Positions 1 through 5,809 of a stretch of 64,000 bases of DNA are shown piece after piece. Origin of the DNA: a virus; IMG/VR virus record IMGVR_UViG_3300031857_012457, positions 1 to 64,000 of that record, one strand, 5' to 3'. The number at the start of each line of letters is the position of its first letter. The first letter of the stretch is position 1. The position numbers and the translations under genes were made by a program. Under the pieces are notes generated by a model. The model saw only the letters and a program-made list of their open reading frames with translations. It had not been told where the DNA came from and ran no database searches.

Positions 1-373
1 CCGTGTCATTACCAAAGAATGATTTCTTTTTCATTCCGTAACTTTTCGGTCCACCTTTATCATCAGTTTTTGATTTAGATGGTTTGTCGAAAATGTTTAT
101 CTTTTTTGCCTTTTTTGATGTATCAACAGGGTCTGGTCCATCTTCTGTATCATTACCAAAGAATGATTTCTTTTTCATTCCGTAACTTTTTGGTCCACCT
201 TTATCATCAGCTTTACTCTTTGGAGCTTTAGGGTCTTCATGCGTACCTGCTTTTACTGCGGCATTATATGCATCTTTTGATTTAAATTGTACGACTTTTC
301 CACTTTCTTTACTTCTCGCTTTAAAAGTTTCAGCTTCAAATAATTCTCTGAAGTATGTTTTTAGGTTTGCCAT
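1..373 (-). CDS. Repeat-containing probable internal head protein, C-terminus off the left edge
   Basis: An open frame starts at an ATG at 373 and runs off the window, giving 124 visible residues. The N-terminus (MANLKTYFRELFEAE) resembles the capsid targeting peptide of T4 internal proteins (MKTYQEFIAE) and has an L-x-E motif such as the T4 gp21 protease cuts. The rest is lysine-rich and contains a roughly 20-residue block (DDKGGPKSYGMKKKSFFG) seen twice, 48 codons apart. It lies 2 nt downstream of the next gene, which has a similar N-terminus. I do not recognise a catalytic domain. A basic, repetitive protein with a targeting-like N-terminus fits a DNA-associated internal head protein, but that is inference. 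Confidence 0.6.
   Translation of the reverse strand, partial: MANLKTYFRELFEAETFKARSKESGKVVQFKSKDAYNAAVKAGTHEDPKAPKSKADDKGGPKSYGMKKKSFFGNDTEDGPDPVDTSKKAKKINIFDKPSKSKTDDKGGPKSYGMKKKSFFGNDT
6..66 (-). repeat. Direct repeat copy 1 (61 bp)
   Basis: This 61-bp stretch recurs at 150-210 with one mismatch, at an offset of 144 bp (48 codons, so in frame). It encodes the lysine/glycine-rich block of the left-edge gene. More copies may lie outside the window. Confidence 0.9.
150..210 (-). repeat. Direct repeat copy 2 (61 bp)
   Basis: Second copy of the in-frame repeat at 6-66, inside the left-edge gene. The two differ at one base. Confidence 0.9.
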
Positions 374-375
374 TT

Positions 376-678
376 TTAACTAATGTAATGTGTTAATTCA
401 AATTTTCCACTTTCCATTCCATAAATTGAAATGTTTAGATTTTTTTTCTGTGGTTTCCCATCTTTCAATAATCCAATGCTAAACGAGTGCATTTTACCAA
501 CACCTGGTCTCATTCTACTATATCTACCACCCATAGTGATTTCGGAATTCCAATCTTGCGAATCTATCTCAAATCCTTTTTTCTCTGCTTGAGTTCTAGC
601 ATAATCTGCTGCTTCAGAAGCAGTTTTGAAATAGATATTGTTGGGTGCTTCTTTTAATAAATCCTGTAATTTTAGCAT
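376..678 (-). CDS. Conserved phage protein with head-targeting-like N-terminus
   Basis: A 100-residue protein starting MLKLQDLLKEAPNN. I chose the ATG at 678 over a TTG three codons upstream, because the N-terminus then matches that of the 573-residue protein at 21654-23375 (MIKLKSLLKEED). The L-K-E in both would suit a gp21-type prohead protease. The body (EAADYARTQAEKKGF, then GGRYSRMRPGVGKMHSFSIG) looks like a small globular domain and resembles hypothetical proteins of aquatic T4-like phages, from memory. Role unknown; packaging into the head is an inference from the N-terminus and from the neighbour at 1-373. Confidence 0.65.
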   Translation of the reverse strand: MLKLQDLLKEAPNNIYFKTASEAADYARTQAEKKGFEIDSQDWNSEITMGGRYSRMRPGVGKMHSFSIGLLKDGKPQKKNLNISIYGMESGKFELTHYIS

Positions 679-737
679 TGAATTCAAAGTTTAGTATAAA
701 TATAAAATAATTTTAATTTACCAACTCTTTTAACAAA

Positions 738-1118
738 TTATAGTCCTACTCTTTCCCAATTTGAGTTGTTGAATCCCGCATCTCTCTTAACAGGTACCGA
801 TAGTGCTCTATCTCTATCAGGGTCTCCACCATTGTTGTTGTTGATTAGAATTCTCTCCTCTCTACCGATTCCCATTACTAATTGGTGGTATCGAATTCCA
901 GCGGTTGCCATCTGTTGAGTGGTGATTTCTCTCAAATACTCTGGTCTCGCAGTAGTTAGAACGATGTAGTGTCCCAAATCATACCATTCATCCATCTTTC
1001 TTTTAACTCCTGGTAGTACAGTTACCACCTCGGGGTCTAGTTCTTCAAATCTTACTTGCTCTATTAGTGTACCATCGATATCACTAAAAATAGTCTTAAA
1101 TCCTTGTTCTTCTTTCAT
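738..1118 (-). CDS. HAD-superfamily phosphatase-like protein
   Basis: A 126-residue small HAD hydrolase. Motif I is FSDIDGTLI near residue 14, with the nucleophile and acid-base aspartates. Motif II is the threonine of VLTTARPEY. The usual motif IV acidic residue appears replaced: the text reads ILINNNNGGDPD where relatives have IND, so metal binding may be weakened or use the later aspartates. Such proteins often hydrolyse sugar phosphates, which would suit the sugar-nucleotide genes at 24-38 kb. A polynucleotide 3'-phosphatase role is an alternative. It has its own promoter at 1144-1174 and sits just downstream of a terminator. Confidence 0.75.
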   Translation of the reverse strand: MKEEQGFKTIFSDIDGTLIEQVRFEELDPEVVTVLPGVKRKMDEWYDLGHYIVLTTARPEYLREITTQQMATAGIRYHQLVMGIGREERILINNNNGGDPDRDRALSVPVKRDAGFNNSNWERVGL

Positions 1119-1143
1119 ATTGGTTATCTATCTTACTACTTTA

Positions 1144-1174
1144 CAAATGTACAAAAAAAGCTTGGAATTTCCAA
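1144..1174 (-). promoter_or_regulatory. Bacteroidota-type promoter (TTG-N20-TACATTTG)
   Basis: On the minus strand TTG (1174-1172) is followed after exactly 20 nt by TACATTTG (1151-1144), a full match to the Bacteroidota -33/-7 form. It drives the HAD gene 26 nt away. The -33 element lies inside the stem of the terminator at 1152-1177. Confidence 0.7.
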
Positions 1175-1177
1175 GCT
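1152..1177 (-). terminator. Rho-independent terminator
   Basis: On the minus strand the stem AGCTTGG / CCAAGCT with a 5-nt loop is followed directly by seven T. It would end transcripts from 1204-1714. It overlaps the promoter of the next gene. Confidence 0.7.
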
Positions 1178-1203
1178 CTTTAGAAAATATCGGCGGATAT
1201 ATT

Positions 1204-1488
1204 TTACGCAACAAACATCCTTTCCAACTCTTTTTCGAGTCCCTCCACCACTATAGGATTGGAGAACTTAACCTCGTGAGAGATGTATTGATACAGAGCA
1301 TGTTCGTTACTTTGCTCTGCTACCATTTTGTCAATGGCGTTGAACAACATATCTTTTGGAGCATAAAACACCACGTCGGAATTGACGGGGAAGTGAAAAT
1401 CTACTGCACCTTTCGGTTTCCAATACGGGATATTGGAATCGGAATAGTTCTCATAATACTGGGCGGTTACTTGAATAGTACACATCAT
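1204..1488 (-). CDS. Small protein of unknown function
   Basis: About 94 residues from the paired ATGs at 1488/1485 (MMCTIQVTAQYYENY). A longer frame from an ATG at 1536 exists but would run through the C-rich leader (AACCCCTTAACCCC) that precedes other starts here and would overlap the upstream gene by 26 nt, so I prefer 1488. The protein is acidic, with aromatic residues, and has no signal peptide or membrane segment. Not recognised. It is probably co-transcribed with the gene at 1511-1714 from the promoter at 1753-1783. Confidence 0.6.
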   Translation of the reverse strand: MMCTIQVTAQYYENYSDSNIPYWKPKGAVDFHFPVNSDVVFYAPKDMLFNAIDKMVAEQSNEHALYQYISHEVKFSNPIVVEGLEKELERMFVA

Positions 1489-1491
1489 ATC

Positions 1492-1510
1492 TTTAGGGGT
1501 TAAGGGGTTA
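1492..1510 (-). promoter_or_regulatory. C-rich leader before a start codon
   Basis: Minus strand reads TAACCCCTTAACCCCTAAAG just before ATGATG. Similar C-runs separated by TAA precede three other starts in the first 3.6 kb (1714, 2608, 3533). It has no Shine-Dalgarno character. Confidence 0.45.
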
Positions 1511-1714
1511 TTAATTAAATTCTTCAAATTTACCATCGATGAACATCACACCTACTGCGTAGATGGGTAGATACACATTGTAGTATCCATCGTTGAAGTT
1601 CGTAAGTGTAACATCCAACCATTCATTCATTACATGGTTATCATCACACCACTTATCAAATGCCACAGCATCGTTGTTTTCAGCAAAGGTTCGGATTTCG
1701 TTTAGGGTTTTCAT
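1511..1714 (-). CDS. Small acidic protein of unknown function
   Basis: A 67-residue acidic protein starting MKTLNEIRTFAENNDAVAFD, with a C-terminal half rich in aromatics and beta-branched residues (GYYNVYLPIYAVGVMFIDG). No known motif. The start is supported by the promoter at 1753-1783 and the C-rich leader directly upstream. Small acidic proteins from early phage promoters often act as host-takeover or DNA-mimic factors, but nothing here shows that. Confidence 0.6.
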   Translation of the reverse strand: MKTLNEIRTFAENNDAVAFDKWCDDNHVMNEWLDVTLTNFNDGYYNVYLPIYAVGVMFIDGKFEEFN

Positions 1715-1730
1715 ATTATAGGGGGGTTGT
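1715..1730 (-). promoter_or_regulatory. C-rich leader before a start codon
   Basis: Minus strand reads CACAACCCCCCTATAAT next to the ATG at 1714. Member of the leader group at 1492, 2609 and 3534. Confidence 0.4.
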
Positions 1731-1732
1731 GT

Positions 1733-1756
1733 GTTGAACTCTTATTACTCTATAAA
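1733..1756 (-). repeat. Leader repeat copy 1
   Basis: A 24-nt segment spanning the -7 box and 5' leader is 23/24 identical to 2626-2649. This shows that the promoter/leader unit was duplicated between two unrelated small genes. Confidence 0.75.
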
Positions 1757-1783
1757 TGTATGAAATTCTGATGAGAATTCCAA
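1753..1783 (-). promoter_or_regulatory. Promoter TTG-N20-TACATTTA
   Basis: Minus strand: CCTTGGAA, then a 20-nt spacer from the TTG, then TACATTTA. It drives the genes at 1714 and 1488. It shares the CTTGGA start with the promoters at 2302, 2646 and 3570. Confidence 0.65.
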
Positions 1784-1795
1784 GGGTTTCCTCAA

Positions 1796-1987
1796 TTATT
1801 TTTTAAGTTTTTCCAAACATTTTGAACATACGAGGTCGGGGTCTTCATCATAGTATTCCATGAACCTTTTAGTATCTAATACGAATGTACCTCTATGGTT
1901 TCTATGTAGGTGTCTCCCACATTGGGTACGAGATGGGTGAAGTTTCCCATTCCCTATACTTGCGAATATGTGTGCCTTATAGTTCAT
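1796..1987 (-). CDS. Small putative zinc-binding protein
   Basis: A 63-residue basic protein. CGRHLHRNH near residue 23 and CSKC near the C-terminus give two Cys and several His that could hold one zinc ion. It is 5 nt downstream of the gene at 1993-2277, so the two are probably translated from one mRNA. No wider family recognised. Confidence 0.55.
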   Translation of the reverse strand: MNYKAHIFASIGNGKLHPSRTQCGRHLHRNHRGTFVLDTKRFMEYYDEDPDLVCSKCLEKLKK

Positions 1988-1992
1988 ATCTC

Positions 1993-2277
1993 TTATCCAT
2001 TAATTACTGATTGATATGCTTCGATGAACATTTGGTTAATTTGATTATTGATTTCTCTATCTAACTCTCTTTGTTTCTTTCTTACAATTGAGTTTTGTAT
2101 TCTAACAATTTCGTTAAGAACTTTGATGATGGAGTTTCTATCTTCTGCAATCACACCCACTCTCCACTCAACCCCATTTATTCGGAGTATCTCACCCAAT
2201 TCTCTACTGAACTTTGATTCAAAATACTGAACCCCAGTCACTCTCTCACCACTCATTCTTACTAATCCTAGTTTCAT
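1993..2277 (-). CDS. Small protein with C-terminal coiled coil, unknown function
   Basis: A 94-residue protein with a beta-rich N-terminal part (MKLGLVRMSGERVTGVQYFE) and a long charged helix from about residue 48 (heptad-like, KKQRELDREINNQI). It starts 25 nt downstream of the promoter at 2302-2332. Not recognised; oligomerisation through the helix is likely. Confidence 0.55.
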   Translation of the reverse strand: MKLGLVRMSGERVTGVQYFESKFSRELGEILRINGVEWRVGVIAEDRNSIIKVLNEIVRIQNSIVRKKQRELDREINNQINQMFIEAYQSVING

Positions 2278-2301
2278 AACTCTATCTCTTTTAATACATA
2301 G

Positions 2302-2332
2302 TAAAGGTATACAATCTCGTGCAAAAATCCAA
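2302..2332 (-). promoter_or_regulatory. Promoter TTG-N20-TACCTTTA
   Basis: Minus strand CCCTTGGA, 20-nt spacer, TACCTTTA. Same architecture as 1753 and 2646. It drives the 94- and 63-residue genes. Confidence 0.65.
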
Positions 2333-2344
2333 GGGATTTCTCAA

Positions 2345-2608
2345 TTATTTTTGAGAAGTTCCGATAAATTGGATTGTGTTTGCGATTCGTTGGAGGATGT
2401 GGGTAGGTAATCCCATTTCTTTAGCTGATTCCAACATTTCAGTGTAAAGGTATCCATCCCACACACCACATAATTGGTTATACAATTCGTTAAACCAAGA
2501 TTCATTCTGGTCGATGTAGAAATCTTCTACCATTCGTAGGGTTTGGGAGTGGTAATCCATCCAATCTTGGTTGAATAATTGGTGTCGGTCGAATCTTACA
2601 ATGTTCAT
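2345..2608 (-). CDS. Small protein of unknown function
   Basis: About 87 residues from the ATG at 2608 (MNIVRFDRHQLFNQDW). An upstream in-frame ATG at 2638 would translate the C-rich leader and lies only 8 nt from the -7 box, so I prefer the later start. The protein is acidic and aromatic-rich and is probably helical, without a membrane segment. Not recognised. Confidence 0.55.
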   Translation of the reverse strand: MNIVRFDRHQLFNQDWMDYHSQTLRMVEDFYIDQNESWFNELYNQLCGVWDGYLYTEMLESAKEMGLPTHILQRIANTIQFIGTSQK

Positions 2609-2630
2609 ATTAAGGGGGTTTAGGGGTTGA
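2609..2630 (-). promoter_or_regulatory. C-rich leader before a start codon
   Basis: Minus strand reads TCAACCCCTAAACCCCCTTAAT next to the ATG at 2608. Member of the leader group at 1492, 1715 and 3534. Confidence 0.45.
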
Positions 2631-2649
2631 ACTCTCATTACTCTATAAA
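2626..2649 (-). repeat. Leader repeat copy 2
   Basis: Matches 1733-1756 at 23 of 24 positions; spans part of the -7 box and the first bases of the leader. Confidence 0.75.
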
Positions 2650-2676
2650 GGTAGTAAAAAGCAACGAGAAATCCAA
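2646..2676 (-). promoter_or_regulatory. Promoter TTG-N20-TACCTTTA
   Basis: Minus strand CTCTTGGA, 20-nt spacer, TACCTTTA. It drives the gene at 2345-2608. Confidence 0.65.
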
Positions 2677-2706
2677 GAGTTTTCGTAAAAATTTTTTATT
2701 TATTTT

Positions 2707-2952
2707 TCAATTATGTTTCATTCCCTTACACACCCCATACCCACCACGAGCAGCAAGTCGATTGATGTTTATGGCAACCTCCATAGGAACGATTTGGATG
2801 GTGTTACCCGTTTTGTGATTTGTGATGGGTACACCACCGACCTTTTCTACGGAACTACACCCAACGCAATGCTTGTACCCATATTGTGTTAAACGAAGAG
2901 AGGGCATCCCGCCCCCACATTTCGTACATTGTATCATTTCTAATACTTTCAT
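2707..2952 (-). CDS. Zinc-ribbon protein
   Basis: An 81-residue protein with CTKCGGG at residues 9-15 and CVGC about 20 residues later, a two-knuckle zinc ribbon. The rest (GGVPITNHKTGNTIQIV) is a short beta-rich segment. Zinc ribbons of this size in phages often contact nucleic acid or RNA polymerase; no specific role can be read here. It lies 12 nt downstream of the 128-residue gene and is probably transcribed from 3570-3600. Confidence 0.6.
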   Translation of the reverse strand: MKVLEMIQCTKCGGGMPSLRLTQYGYKHCVGCSSVEKVGGVPITNHKTGNTIQIVPMEVAININRLAARGGYGVCKGMKHN

Positions 2953-2964
2953 TTTTTCGATTTA

Positions 2965-3351
2965 TTAGGTTCGGAAGTGAGCACCACCACCGTAATTGTA
3001 TTGGGAATTTGCTTTCAGACGGGAGGTGTATTGAGGTGCCCATCCTTTTGAGTGATTACTATATTGCCTTTGTGAGGATACATTTCCAATAGTATCCCAG
3101 CTACTTTCCCATTTATTATCAGAAAGGAGGATACCATCTTTAATTTGAATAAAGGGACCCGAAGGGGAATCACCGAACGATTCGATGTTCTTTTTATCCA
3201 GCTTCCAAAAGATGTTTTTACGATTCACCTTATCTACCTCAATGAATAGAACCGAATGAACTTTTACTTTACAAACTCTAATAGATTTTGAACCCGTCTT
3301 TCCGTTCTTTGAGACACGGACTTCAACGATTTGACCAGAGAAATTTTCCAT
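2965..3351 (-). CDS. Basic protein of unknown function
   Basis: A 128-residue basic protein. The first 60 residues look like a small beta barrel (SGQIVEVRVSKNGKTG, then RVCKVKVHSVLFIEV). The C-terminal 50 residues are low in hydrophobics and rich in Ser, Asn, Tyr and Gly. No family recognised. It follows the 58-residue gene by 5 nt and so belongs to the operon from 3570-3600. Confidence 0.55.
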   Translation of the reverse strand: MENFSGQIVEVRVSKNGKTGSKSIRVCKVKVHSVLFIEVDKVNRKNIFWKLDKKNIESFGDSPSGPFIQIKDGILLSDNKWESSWDTIGNVSSQRQYSNHSKGWAPQYTSRLKANSQYNYGGGAHFRT

Positions 3352-3356
3352 AGGGA

Positions 3357-3533
3357 TTAAGATAAATGCCAGTTATATTTTGATGTGAGGTATTCCAAAT
3401 CGGATTCTTCTTCATCGGATAGGGATTCGTTGGTATCGATTCTTCGTTGATACTCTTCAAAGGTATCGTAATCGGTGTTGTATTCTAGAATCTGGGCTTC
3501 TCTTATGGATTCTCTTTCTTGAGGGGTTAACAT
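3357..3533 (-). CDS. Small acidic protein (58 aa)
   Basis: ATG at 3533, stop TAA at 3357-3359. The product is strongly acidic (MLTPQERESIREAQILEY, with a DEEESD cluster later). It is the first gene after the promoter at 3570-3600 and has the C-rich leader (AACCCCTAACCC) right before the ATG, which supports the start. Function unknown. Confidence 0.55.
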   Translation of the reverse strand: MLTPQERESIREAQILEYNTDYDTFEEYQRRIDTNESLSDEEESDLEYLTSKYNWHLS

Positions 3534-3554
3534 AGGGTTAGGGGTTAGGGTTTA
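3534..3554 (-). promoter_or_regulatory. C-rich leader (CCCTAA-like repeats)
   Basis: Minus strand reads AAACCCTAACCCCTAACCCT next to the ATG at 3533, three near-perfect CCCTAA units. It is the clearest of the four leaders. Confidence 0.5.
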
Positions 3555-3569
3555 CGACTTATTACAGGG

Positions 3570-3600
3570 TAAATATAGTAAAAAGATGGCAAAAATCCAA
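3570..3600 (-). promoter_or_regulatory. Promoter TTG-N20-TATATTTA
   Basis: Minus strand CACTTGGA, 20-nt spacer, TATATTTA. It drives the operon 3533 to 2707. Confidence 0.65.
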
Positions 3601-3638
3601 GTGTTTTTGGAAATAATTTTTAATACTATCAAAAAAAT

Positions 3639-4196
3639 TTAGGTACGACGCTGATTCCCCCAGCCCCCGCTGAATACCCATTCGTTACCATCCCAATACT
3701 CAAATCCTGGTAGTTTTGATTTATATTCAAAATCTTTGAAATAGTCTGCAATATAAAGATATTCATAATCATCCTTAAATAAATCAATTAAATAATACAT
3801 CGATAAAGTACCATATGAATTTTTATGGGTTATAGCATTAGAAACTGAATATAAGATTTGATTATCATAAAAATTTACTCTACCCCAAAATAAATCATCC
3901 ATAAAAAAATCAAAGTATTTGGAGAAAGAATACGCTTCTAAATCATTTAGAATCTTAATTTCTAAATTATTTGTTTGAGTTGTAATCTTTAGTTTACTTA
4001 ACTGTTTTTTTCTCTTAATTGAAATTGGTTTGAGTTTTAATCTTGCAGATTTTGTTTGATACCATCTATCACCATAGGGAACCCACCCATTCTCAAACAT
4101 AAATTGAGATGTTTCATTTTCACGCAATGATTCTAAATATATCAATGGGTTTTCTCCATCGAATACAGAATTATTGTGATTAAATATTAGTTTCAT
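3639..4196 (-). CDS. GNAT/arginyltransferase-like protein
   Basis: A 185-residue protein. Its C-terminal part (YLYIADYFKDFEYKSKLPGF, then EYWDGNEWV) resembles the end of arginyl-tRNA-protein transferases, where a LGYWI..YK..F.P.E pattern lies in the GNAT-like fold. The N-terminal Fe-S cysteines of true arginyltransferases are absent, so if related it is a stripped version. It overlaps the next upstream gene by 17 nt. Protein modification of host targets would be plausible; an unrelated phage protein is equally possible. Confidence 0.45.
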   Translation of the reverse strand: MKLIFNHNNSVFDGENPLIYLESLRENETSQFMFENGWVPYGDRWYQTKSARLKLKPISIKRKKQLSKLKITTQTNNLEIKILNDLEAYSFSKYFDFFMDDLFWGRVNFYDNQILYSVSNAITHKNSYGTLSMYYLIDLFKDDYEYLYIADYFKDFEYKSKLPGFEYWDGNEWVFSGGWGNQRRT

Positions 4197-4893
4197 TGAT
4201 TATGTCTTTATCGAATTTATTATATTCTTCCGACCGTTTTTTGTTTGATTCTCCTGATTCTAAATCCGTATGGTCATAGTTCATTATATCAGTATCAGGT
4301 GTGACCCATCGTTTATTTCTCTCCGCGGTCCATAATGTTGTGTTATATTTTCTGTTAATTACAATCTCTTCTTTGACCGTAAAAGATGGGTCATGCATTA
4401 TAAGTCTATTGTTTGGTTGAATTGCAAAATTACCATTTTCCATTGCAATAAAATGACCACATTTGTGTTGTGATGGGAACTCACTCAATCCAAAATCAGT
4501 ATCACTCATATCATCTGAAGACCCCCAGTCCAAAGTGAATAAATACCTTCCGTAGTATTGAACTCTTCTTCTTGAAGTAAATTTACAGGTTTTATTCTTT
4601 AACATCGGAAAACAAGTAGCACCCACATGATATGAAAATGAATCCCATAATACGAGTTCATCTAACTCCTGTTCCGGTGCATCTTCTTTCCAACAAAACG
4701 CGTGTATTGGCATTCTCCACCACAATGCTCCATCTTCCATAATAAAATGAAACAATGGTGCTTGTGCAGGTATTGATGACATCCCAAATATATAACAAGG
4801 GAATTTTTTATCAAAAGAATCTTCTTGATTTCTTAAAAAGTTTCCCCTTATAAATGCTTCAACTACTGGTATTGGGGTATTTAAATATGACAT
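4180..4893 (-). CDS. Conserved T4-like phage protein of unknown function
   Basis: A 237-residue protein with a striking N-terminal half (EAFIRGNFLRNQEDSF, CYIFGMSSIPAQAPLFHFI, ALWWRMPIHAFCW). From memory this closely resembles conserved hypothetical proteins of aquatic T4-like myoviruses. The C-terminal 60 residues are charged and probably disordered. No signal peptide. It marks the right edge of ordinary phage genes before the envelope module. Confidence 0.6.
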   Translation of the reverse strand: MSYLNTPIPVVEAFIRGNFLRNQEDSFDKKFPCYIFGMSSIPAQAPLFHFIMEDGALWWRMPIHAFCWKEDAPEQELDELVLWDSFSYHVGATCFPMLKNKTCKFTSRRRVQYYGRYLFTLDWGSSDDMSDTDFGLSEFPSQHKCGHFIAMENGNFAIQPNNRLIMHDPSFTVKEEIVINRKYNTTLWTAERNKRWVTPDTDIMNYDHTDLESGESNKKRSEEYNKFDKDIINETNI

Positions 4894-4894
4894 A

Positions 4895-5497
4895 TTATTT
4901 TATGTGTTCTTCCTCTTTACAAACTTTTTCCAATTGTGATAAAATGTATTTTGGTTTTTCATTTAAAAATACATAACATCTCCATATTTTTTGTTTTTCA
5001 AAGTAAATATGTTTTTCCATATATGCAGGAATTGCAGCATTGGTTGGAATTCGTTTTACTGGATTATCAAAGTGAAGTGTGATTAAAACTGTAAGATTTT
5101 CAGTATCATCCCATCTTCTTTCCTGTTCTTCCAACAATCTCCACTCACCACGATTTAGGTATTGGTCTTGAAGAATAGAATTTAAGTAAGAAAATGTTTG
5201 TTTTAGGTTTTCCATATTATCGGAGAATGATGCTGCAGGTGCACCATGTCCTTTATCGTAGATGTTTTTATAATAATCATCCGCATCCGATGTTTTGATG
5301 TTGGGTTCTTTGTAAAAATCCATTGAACCTCTGTTTACATTCGTTGGTCTATTAGTTGAACGATACTTAATCCATAGTGGTTGTTCTAAATCTTGTGAGT
5401 AAAGTACTTCAAATACATTGTTTTTTACTTTAACATCCTGTGCAAATGAAAGGAATGAAACAATTAAGAAACTAATAAGGGTAATGGTTTTTTTCAT
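4895..5497 (-). CDS. Secreted DNA/RNA non-specific endonuclease (NUC1 family)
   Basis: A 200-residue protein with a Sec signal peptide (first 19 residues, ending SFLSFAQ). Residues about 82-125 carry the endonuclease G / Serratia nuclease signature: DKGHGAPAASF (the DRGH motif with conservative Lys for Arg and the catalytic His kept), then LNSILQDQYLNRGEW, matching the Asn-containing metal-binding helix (consensus SN..PQ...N...W). The family cuts DNA and RNA with one Mg ion. Export puts it in the periplasm or outside. It could recycle nucleic acid or destroy DNA injected by competing phages. It is the last gene of the envelope module; the upstream gene ends 2 nt away. Confidence 0.75.
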   Translation of the reverse strand: MKKTITLISFLIVSFLSFAQDVKVKNNVFEVLYSQDLEQPLWIKYRSTNRPTNVNRGSMDFYKEPNIKTSDADDYYKNIYDKGHGAPAASFSDNMENLKQTFSYLNSILQDQYLNRGEWRLLEEQERRWDDTENLTVLITLHFDNPVKRIPTNAAIPAYMEKHIYFEKQKIWRCYVFLNEKPKYILSQLEKVCKEEEHIK

Positions 5498-5498
5498 A

Positions 5499-5738
5499 TT
5501 ATTTATTTAATTTATTTAAATATCTGGTGAAGTAGATGTATACCCCAAAAAATGAACCCGCTATACAATACAAAACGAAGTTCGCTTTCCATAAACTTCC
5601 CGTCAGTAGCAGCAGGGAATACTGTACGGCATCGAACCCAAACGGATTGAAGAATAGTGCCAGCATCAATGCCATATCTTTGTACATCAGTACTCTCGTA
5701 CTTTTGTTCTTTAATTTGTTTATTGTCTTTACTATCAC
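5499..5738 (-). CDS. Small inner-membrane protein
   Basis: A 79-residue protein from a GTG at 5738, or 62 residues from an ATG at 5687 (MYKDMALMLALFFNPFGFD). Two hydrophobic segments (about 22-42 and 52-70) with a positively charged N-terminus suggest two membrane passes. An overlapping frame at 5512-5802 is hydrophilic at first and then loses sense, so I reject it. The KSTRVLMYKD stretch before the ATG favours the GTG start. Function unknown. Confidence 0.5.
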   Translation of the reverse strand: MIVKTINKLKNKSTRVLMYKDMALMLALFFNPFGFDAVQYSLLLLTGSLWKANFVLYCIAGSFFGVYIYFTRYLNKLNK

Positions 5739-5809
5739 CTTCGTCCATGTATGTGTTTATTTGGTTAAAAATAGGTAACCTTTGGTATAAATATACAACC
5801 ATATTATTT

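Noticed and set aside
695-704. TATAAATATA boxes (also 7671, 12409, 32571) as T4 late promoters
   Set aside because: TATAAATA reads on the plus strand, away from the genes. On the coding strand the box is TATATTTATA, closer to a Bacteroidota -7 element, but no TTG is spaced 20 nt away, so I did not list them as promoters.
1120-1503. Plus-strand open frame, and all other plus-strand frames
   Set aside because: Each lies opposite a minus-strand gene with better sequence sense, and none shows a recognisable domain. This one also crosses the terminator and promoter block.
2608-2638. Upstream ATG starts at 2638 and 1536
   Set aside because: Both would translate the C-rich leader; 2638 lies too close to the -7 box, and 1536 overlaps the previous gene by 26 nt.
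5512-5802. Alternative 96-residue frame over the small membrane protein
   Set aside because: The other frame gives two clean membrane segments and a phage-like sequence; this one turns into Arg/Cys-rich shadow text.
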